Source of the DNA: Notospermus geniculatus
Taxonomy: Eukaryota > Nemertea > Pilidiophora > Heteronemertea > Lineidae
DNA: 64,000 nucleotides
NCBI GenBank assembly: GCA_002633025.1
Contig: NMRB01000117.1
Location: 1-64,000, forward strand
Reading direction: 5' to 3'
Positions 58,811 through 64,000 of this stretch are shown here, piece by piece (the first letter of the stretch is position 1; each line of letters starts with the position of its first letter). A program made the translations under genes and the position numbers. The notes under the pieces were generated by a model. The model was not told the origin of the DNA. It did no database searches and saw only the letters and a list, made by a program, of their open reading frames with translations.

Positions 58811-60211
58811 GTTTGGTTGGGCCTCCAGATTTGGGCATTCAACTCTCTTTCCCAGAGCATCCTAAGGTAATCAGCGGTTCTTAATAGCACTTGCAACCAA
58901 AACTTTAATATCACCTTTTATAGCAAATCAAGTAATTTGTGGCCCAAATGCTGTTCATGTAAGAGACAACAACATAGTCGATCTCTATTTGTTACCATGT
59001 TTCTGACAAACAGCAGAGGGTACCATGTAACCAACTGATTGTTTTTCACACACTGGCAGTAAGATTGATCCAACAGGTTGCGTGTTAGAGANAATGGTAT
59101 ATTAGACAATGGTAATCTAGACAATGGCCATTTTAGACAATGGTAAATTAGACAATGGTAAACTAGACATAAGGATAGGTAAATTAGACAATATCATCTT
59201 TTTTGGCGTTGGCATGATATTTAGTTCTGTCAACACATTTATTTAGACTGTTACATGTATCTCTCAGGTAACACCTCCATGACACAATTTGCATTGGGTA
59301 ATTGTGACATTTTGCTTTGTGCATTTAAGTTGCAATTGCTACCCCTATAATTAGGGGCCTACTCCCCTTAGTTGTACTCATAAGAATCCAGGGTCATTTT
59401 GCGACGAACTTGATGTTAACAAGGGCTCCTCTAATTAACCAGTTATTACATGTAAACAATCAGTATGTCATTTGCTCAACCTGCTCATGCCTTTTTTGCT
59501 CAAAGATGCCAAAAAGGGACAGAGGTATAAAGAGGCCAGTGAACCCAACATTTCACAGCAGTTTCTCAGTCAGGATGGATGTGATCAAGAGCTCAAGAGG
59601 AGGCCAGAAACATTGCTATGAGTACTACAGCAACAGCAATCTAATGGCAGTTTAATCATGGATGTCCCGGACGAGTTCGTACCTCGCTAGCTATCCAGAA
59701 CTTTGTCATGAATTCTGAACCCCTAAACTCACTAAAAATGTAATTTGTCTAATTTACCTATCTTTATGTCTAGTTTACCTTTGTCTAATTTACCATTGTC
59801 TAAAATGACCATTGTCTAGATTACCATTGTCTAATTTACTATTGTCTAAAATGACTATTGTCTAATTTACCATTGTCTAATTTACATTGTCTAAAATACC
59901 GTTGTCTAATTTACTTTTGTCTAATTTACCCGGATTCGTTTGGTTGGGCCTCCAGATTTGGGCATTCAACTCTCTTTTCCAGAGCATCCTAAGGTAATCA
60001 GCGGTTCTTAATTACACTTGCAACCAAAACTTTATCACTTTTTATAGCAAATCAAGTAATTTGTGGCCCAAATGCTGTTCATGTAAGAGACAACATTATA
60101 GATGGTCTCTATCTGTTACCATGTTTGTGACAAACAGCAGAGGGTGCCAGAAATTGATTGTTTTTCACACACTGGCAGTAAGATTGATCCAACAGGTTGC
60201 GTGTTAGAGAA
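58811..60211. repeat. 280-bp direct copies flanking the TU/FB-like element
   Basis: 58811-59091 and 59938-60211 are near-identical (both begin GTTTGGTTGGGCCTCCAG and end CAACAGGTTGCGTGTTAGAGA) and enclose 59093-59937. The N at 59092 ends the first copy. Likely an allele without the insertion (left) joined to an allele with it (right). Each copy contains CATCCTAAGGTAATCAGCGG, resembling the left end of the 9-bp-TSD MITE family. Confidence 0.8.
59093..59937. mobile_element. Foldback (TU/FB-like) element with sub-repeated arms
   Basis: The left arm (59093-59195) and right arm (59732-59930) are inverted copies built of about 15-bp units around TAAATTAGACAATGG and TTTTAGACAATGG. The right arm has about 90 bp more of these units outside the part that aligns. 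The unequal left end abuts the N at 59092 and is probably truncated. The central 535 bp is unrelated; an ORF of 81 codons in it (59410-59655, containing MPKRDRGIKRPVNPTF) has no known family. Terminal repeats made of short tandem units are the defining design of sea-urchin TU and Drosophila FB elements. Confidence 0.75.
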
Positions 60212-60335
60212 GTTATATATCCATTTTGTTAGTTCATCAAGCTGTCACCACACACAGTATGAACCATGATTGTTTCTGGTGATTATGTCTCTGATTTGGA
60301 AGCAAGTGCAAAAACATATCAATATTCACCACTGC

Positions 60336-60776
60336 ATTAGTAGTGTGTCTATTATACTATGGTAGAGCCATTGCATTATGGTAGAGCCATTGCTTTAGTA
60401 GTGTGTCTATTATACTATGGTAGAGCCATTGCATTAATAGTGTGTCTATTATACTATGGTAGAGCCATTGCATTAGTAGTGTGTCTATTACACTATGCTA
60501 GAGCCATTATTGCTTTAGTAGTGTGCCTATTACACTATGGTAGAGATTTGCATTAGTAGTCTGTCTTTTATACTATGGTAGAGCCACTGCATTAGTAATG
60601 TGTCTATTATACTATGGTAGAGCCACTGCATTAGTAGTGTGTCTATCATACTATGATAGGGACATTGCATTAGTAGTGTGTCTATTATACTATGGTAGAG
60701 ACATTGCATCAGTCTGTCTATTACACTAAGGTAGAGATTTGCATCAGTAGTCTGTCTTGTATACTATGGTAGAGCC
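60336..60776. repeat. 39-bp minisatellite, about 11 copies
   Basis: Units read ACTATGGTAGAGCCATTGCA then TTAGTAGTGTGTCTATTAT. Variants change ACTATGG to ACTAAGG, and AGCCATTGCA to AGATTTGCA or AGACATTGCA. Because 39 is a multiple of three, open frames run through it (repeating YYGRAIALVVCLL), but this is a by-product. Confidence 0.9.
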
Positions 60777-63420
60777 ATAATAAAACATGCTTCTGAGATT
60801 GTTTGGTGATACTAACAAAGATGGCTGCTCAGTAGCCATATTGGTGCAACCAGGGAAGCTCTCTGACCCATACCTTGATACATTTAAAATATAAAATTGC
60901 TTTGGTAAGGGGTTCTCAAGCTGTCAGGTGCATGAGTTACAGTCATCCATCAGCAAGGAAATTAAATACTTTCGTAGTGGTGTAAAAACCCATAAAATGT
61001 GAGATCACTATCAGAAGTGTTGGTGCCATTTCAGCCATCATACGGTGTCACAACTAATTGCAATATTACGGCACAGCAATTTGGGTCTGGATTGCCAGGT
61101 GTTGATGGAGCTGCCTTATTTCGTTATCGTATATTTCTGACCAGAATGTGCAAGGAATACTGATGGCGCTATCTGCATTGATGACAATTGGTGTTAATAC
61201 TAAATAAAGATTCATTAGCTAGTCACAATGAGTATAGATTAGCTGGGGAAATATATCAATAATTACTTAGTGCGTTTGTCGAGTGGTTTCTGAACCTGTT
61301 AGAGCTCATTACCACGCCAATCACTCCAACACCAGACAAATTTGTCCCCACCGTGGCGACGGTGAAAATATCAAAATGGGTTGCAACACCTCATTAATTG
61401 AGGGATGGGTGATTTTTGTGGCTCAGATAAACCTGCAGAGGAGTCAGCAGTTTGAAGACACCATGCCCTGCTATAATCTAATCCTTGCCAACACTTCATT
61501 CGTTATGTGCTTGAACGTATTGTACAGTAGGTAGGCCTAGTACATCAGTAATATCATGACGTTGTTATCTTCAAAAGTTTACAGTTTTAGGGATGCTCTG
61601 ACCATCCCACATTTCCTCTTCCATGCAGTGACTGCAAAAGAATATACAGAGTCTGATTTTCAATATGGTTTTCTCAAAGGAAGATACATCTCCCTATATT
61701 GACTGACATGTACATAAACCCATAGAGATTGACAAAAGTGAAGATACGCTCCCACGAAAGACCAAAAGGGCAATTTATTATCCAATAATATCCCGTGTAT
61801 TGATAAATTCTCTTTTATCCTATTGATGATCAAAGGAATTGAAGACAGATCAAGGCTAAACCTGATTCCGAATAATATACTGTACAACTTCCATTTGATG
61901 AATGGTAAGGTACATTGCATTTGTTGAAGACATTACAGGCAAGAATCCATTCGCTAATAATTCACTTTTAGCAGTTTGATTTTCTAAACGTTGCAATATT
62001 GGTGGGACTGGAAACTCCAGGGAAAAATCTTAAATGGACATCATCAACCTTGTTGGACTGCAGTTTCCTTGTATTTTCTTGGAACAGAATCTTCCTCCTG
62101 GCATATGTCTTGGTGTTGATAAGAGTTGAAGCGACTAGGTTCGTGTCAACTACAGCAGTTTCAACTGCATTCTGCTGTAAGCGATGGAATTTTGACAAGG
62201 TTTGGAAAGTCCTTCGATGGAATAGCAACATATTTGGCGTTTCTCAATGCCTGCGAAAACTGCACCGTCACTGCAAACCCGGGAAATGCTGCATAGTGGA
62301 AACAGGGCTTTACTGTTGAGGCAGGAAACTATAATGGCTTCTTGTAGCTCTCCAAAAACACAAATCACCTGAGCTGCTTCCATCCTCCATTCACATAAAA
62401 TCCTTCAGCACATTGTCTTCAGTAGAAAGCATCAGAATTTCTCCCATCAAATTTGGATAACGCTCAGCAGTTACAACCTGGAACTTATTGATTGTTTGTC
62501 TCATCTTTGCAGATATCATTTTGGTGATTAAAAACAATCAAACATGAAAACAATCTCATATCCCATCTGAATTCTCGATGACTTTTTCGTGTTCCGCTCC
62601 CTGGGAATCAAGGAAGTTCAGATGCAATTAGCATAATCTAAAATCTTTTGTCTGTATTGAAAACGCCATAATCAAATAAAGCATTATGAAGCAAAGCTTT
62701 GACGAGGTTGACTTAGAAACAAGCAGGAAATGGTGAGGTCTTCTGATGAAGCATGAATGCTCATTATAAAAGATCTTTGTACATGAACTTCACAAAGAAA
62801 ATATCAATCAGTGTGATGTCTTATATTGAATTGAAGGCATACAAGAGTGTTAAAGGAGAACAGGCTGTCAAACAGATTCTGCCGAACCTCTCCAGAGGAA
62901 AATGATATTTTCCCATTTGTCATTGCTCGTTCAGAAATGATCATAACATTGTATGCGTATTTTAGACATCGGATCTGGAATTGGAAGAGCCAACTTCTAT
63001 GGTGTTTTTTACCATATTTTTGTGAAATAAAGGTAACATAGGAATACTCCATTATACAATTTTTTTTGACAGGCACAAAGATGTAGTTACTTTGTACGCT
63101 CCTCATGAGGATGTTTTTAGAAAAGGCACAAAGATTTTGAGGGATATATTGATCTGTGAGTGAGATTTCATAGGGAGTTGGGCGGAATGCTGCTGATGAT
63201 TGAGAGGCACTGACATGTACTCTTTGACAGATCTCCCCATTGTTCGTCAAGTTTAATGCATCCAGCCTGTCATTCTGTCTCCAGCACATAATTCTTATAC
63301 GTCATTACAAGTCAGGAAGAACTGGGGATAAAAATAGCCGATGACAGGAACTTACATTAGCAGCACGTAACTTTATGCAGGTGAGCTGAAATCGATTGCA
63401 CATAGATACACAATTTTGTA
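60777..63420. other. No firm gene; decayed MITE and one long ORF
   Basis: 62130-62318 carries AGTCCTTCGATGGAATAGCAACATA and GCAGTTTTCGCAGGCATTGAG-like sequence related to the MITE at 26334-26503, with weakly paired ends. The minus-strand ORF 62804-63289 (161 codons) is the longest intact frame in the window outside gaps. Its composition is unremarkable and no motif is recognised, so it could be chance in AT-rich DNA or part of an exon. A plus-strand CAG|GTGAGC lies at 63381. Confidence 0.3.
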
Positions 63421-63717
63421 NNNNNNNNNNNNNNNNNNNNNNNNNNNNNNNNNNNNNNNNNNNNNNNNNNNNNNNNNNNNNNNNNNNNNNNNNNNNNNNN
63501 NNNNNNNNNNNNNNNNNNNNNNNNNNNNNNNNNNNNNNNNNNNNNNNNNNNNNNNNNNNNNNNNNNNNNNNNNNNNNNNNNNNNNNNNNNNNNNNNNNNN
63601 NNNNNNNNNNNNNNNNNNNNNNNNNNNNNNNNNNNNNNNNNNNNNNNNNNNNNNNNNNNNNNNNNNNNNNNNNNNNNNNNNNNNNNNNNNNNNNNNNNNN
63701 NNNNNNNNNNNNNNNNN
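63421..63717. other. Assembly gap
   Basis: 297 Ns. No duplicated flanks are visible on the two sides, unlike the gap at 28655-29102. Apparent ORFs crossing it are artefacts. Confidence 0.99.
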
Positions 63718-64000
63718 AGCTTAAAGCAAAAATTCACAATTAATTCCACAGGATTTGGAATGAAGAGATGCCGGCTAAGCCACCAGCATCTCATGAGGGC
63801 CTCTGCTGCATGATTACCGGTATGTACTGCAAACTAAGGGAAATGGATACTACAAGTGCAGCTGGTTAACAACATGAAACATGCAACAACTGCATATGCA
63901 ACCTCGATATAAAATTGCAACATCTTCTCAGCAAAGTGTCCATTTTTCAAAAACTAACATCACTGAACAGAAAATATTCTAAAATAAATTGGGGATGGCA
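63718..64000. other. No recognisable feature
   Basis: AT-rich sequence to the window end. Confidence 0.4.

Noticed and set aside
60359-60556. Repetitive ORF (RAIALVVCLL units)
   Set aside because: 39-bp minisatellite read in frame; unit length is a multiple of three.

Overview
The window reads as non-coding eukaryotic nuclear DNA from a heterozygous animal. It is AT-rich and has no operons or long ORFs. It is crowded with foldback elements (MITEs), tRNA-derived SINEs and minisatellites, and the few coding-like pieces are short, have splice sites and are separated by kilobases. The repeat types (TTAA-, TA-, TWA- and 9-bp-TSD MITEs, tRNA SINEs, and a foldback element whose arms are built of about 15-bp sub-repeats, resembling sea-urchin TU elements) fit a marine invertebrate. 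An invertebrate deuterostome such as an echinoderm is my best guess, but the species cannot be fixed from this sequence.

Layout: 1-5 kb has a piggyBac-like MITE (990-1225) and a minus-strand SINE (about 3505-3822). 5-8 kb has a 44-bp minisatellite and a 597-bp Harbinger-like foldback element (6685-7281). 13-16 kb has a short exon candidate, a 36-bp minisatellite and a 537-bp CpG-rich element with hAT-like ends. 19-25 kb has a miRNA-like hairpin, two P/Q/H-rich minus-strand exon candidates (20183-20278, 23342-23414) and two members of a MITE family with 9-bp target duplications. 25-28 kb has a TGACCTTGA cluster, a perfect 59-bp x3 repeat and two MITEs. 32-46 kb has many MITEs, an unidentified plus-strand exon of 116 codons (38653-39000), and three large assembly duplications. 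48-51 kb has two more SINEs and a 63-bp minisatellite. 54-57 kb has a promoter-like CpG-rich patch, a 666-bp near-perfect palindrome and a 77-bp array. 58-61 kb has the TU/FB-like element and a 39-bp minisatellite.

Assembly: two long N gaps (28655-29102, 63421-63717) and seven single Ns (526, 34826, 37637, 41301, 50658, 56788, 59092). Most are flanked by near-identical direct copies of 280-900 bp. These look like two haplotypes joined end to end, not biological tandem duplications, so gene or repeat copy numbers must not be taken from them.

Function: no complete gene can be read. The best working model is that most of the window is intron or intergenic DNA. One minus-strand gene contributes small in-phase exons at 23.4 and 20.2 kb (weaker candidates at 46.3 and 25.1 kb). 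At least one plus-strand gene contributes the 38653-39000 exon. The strongest unusual signals are the 666-bp palindrome at 54855-55520, the 9-bp-TSD MITE family, and the TU/FB-like element that appears to be a presence/absence polymorphism.
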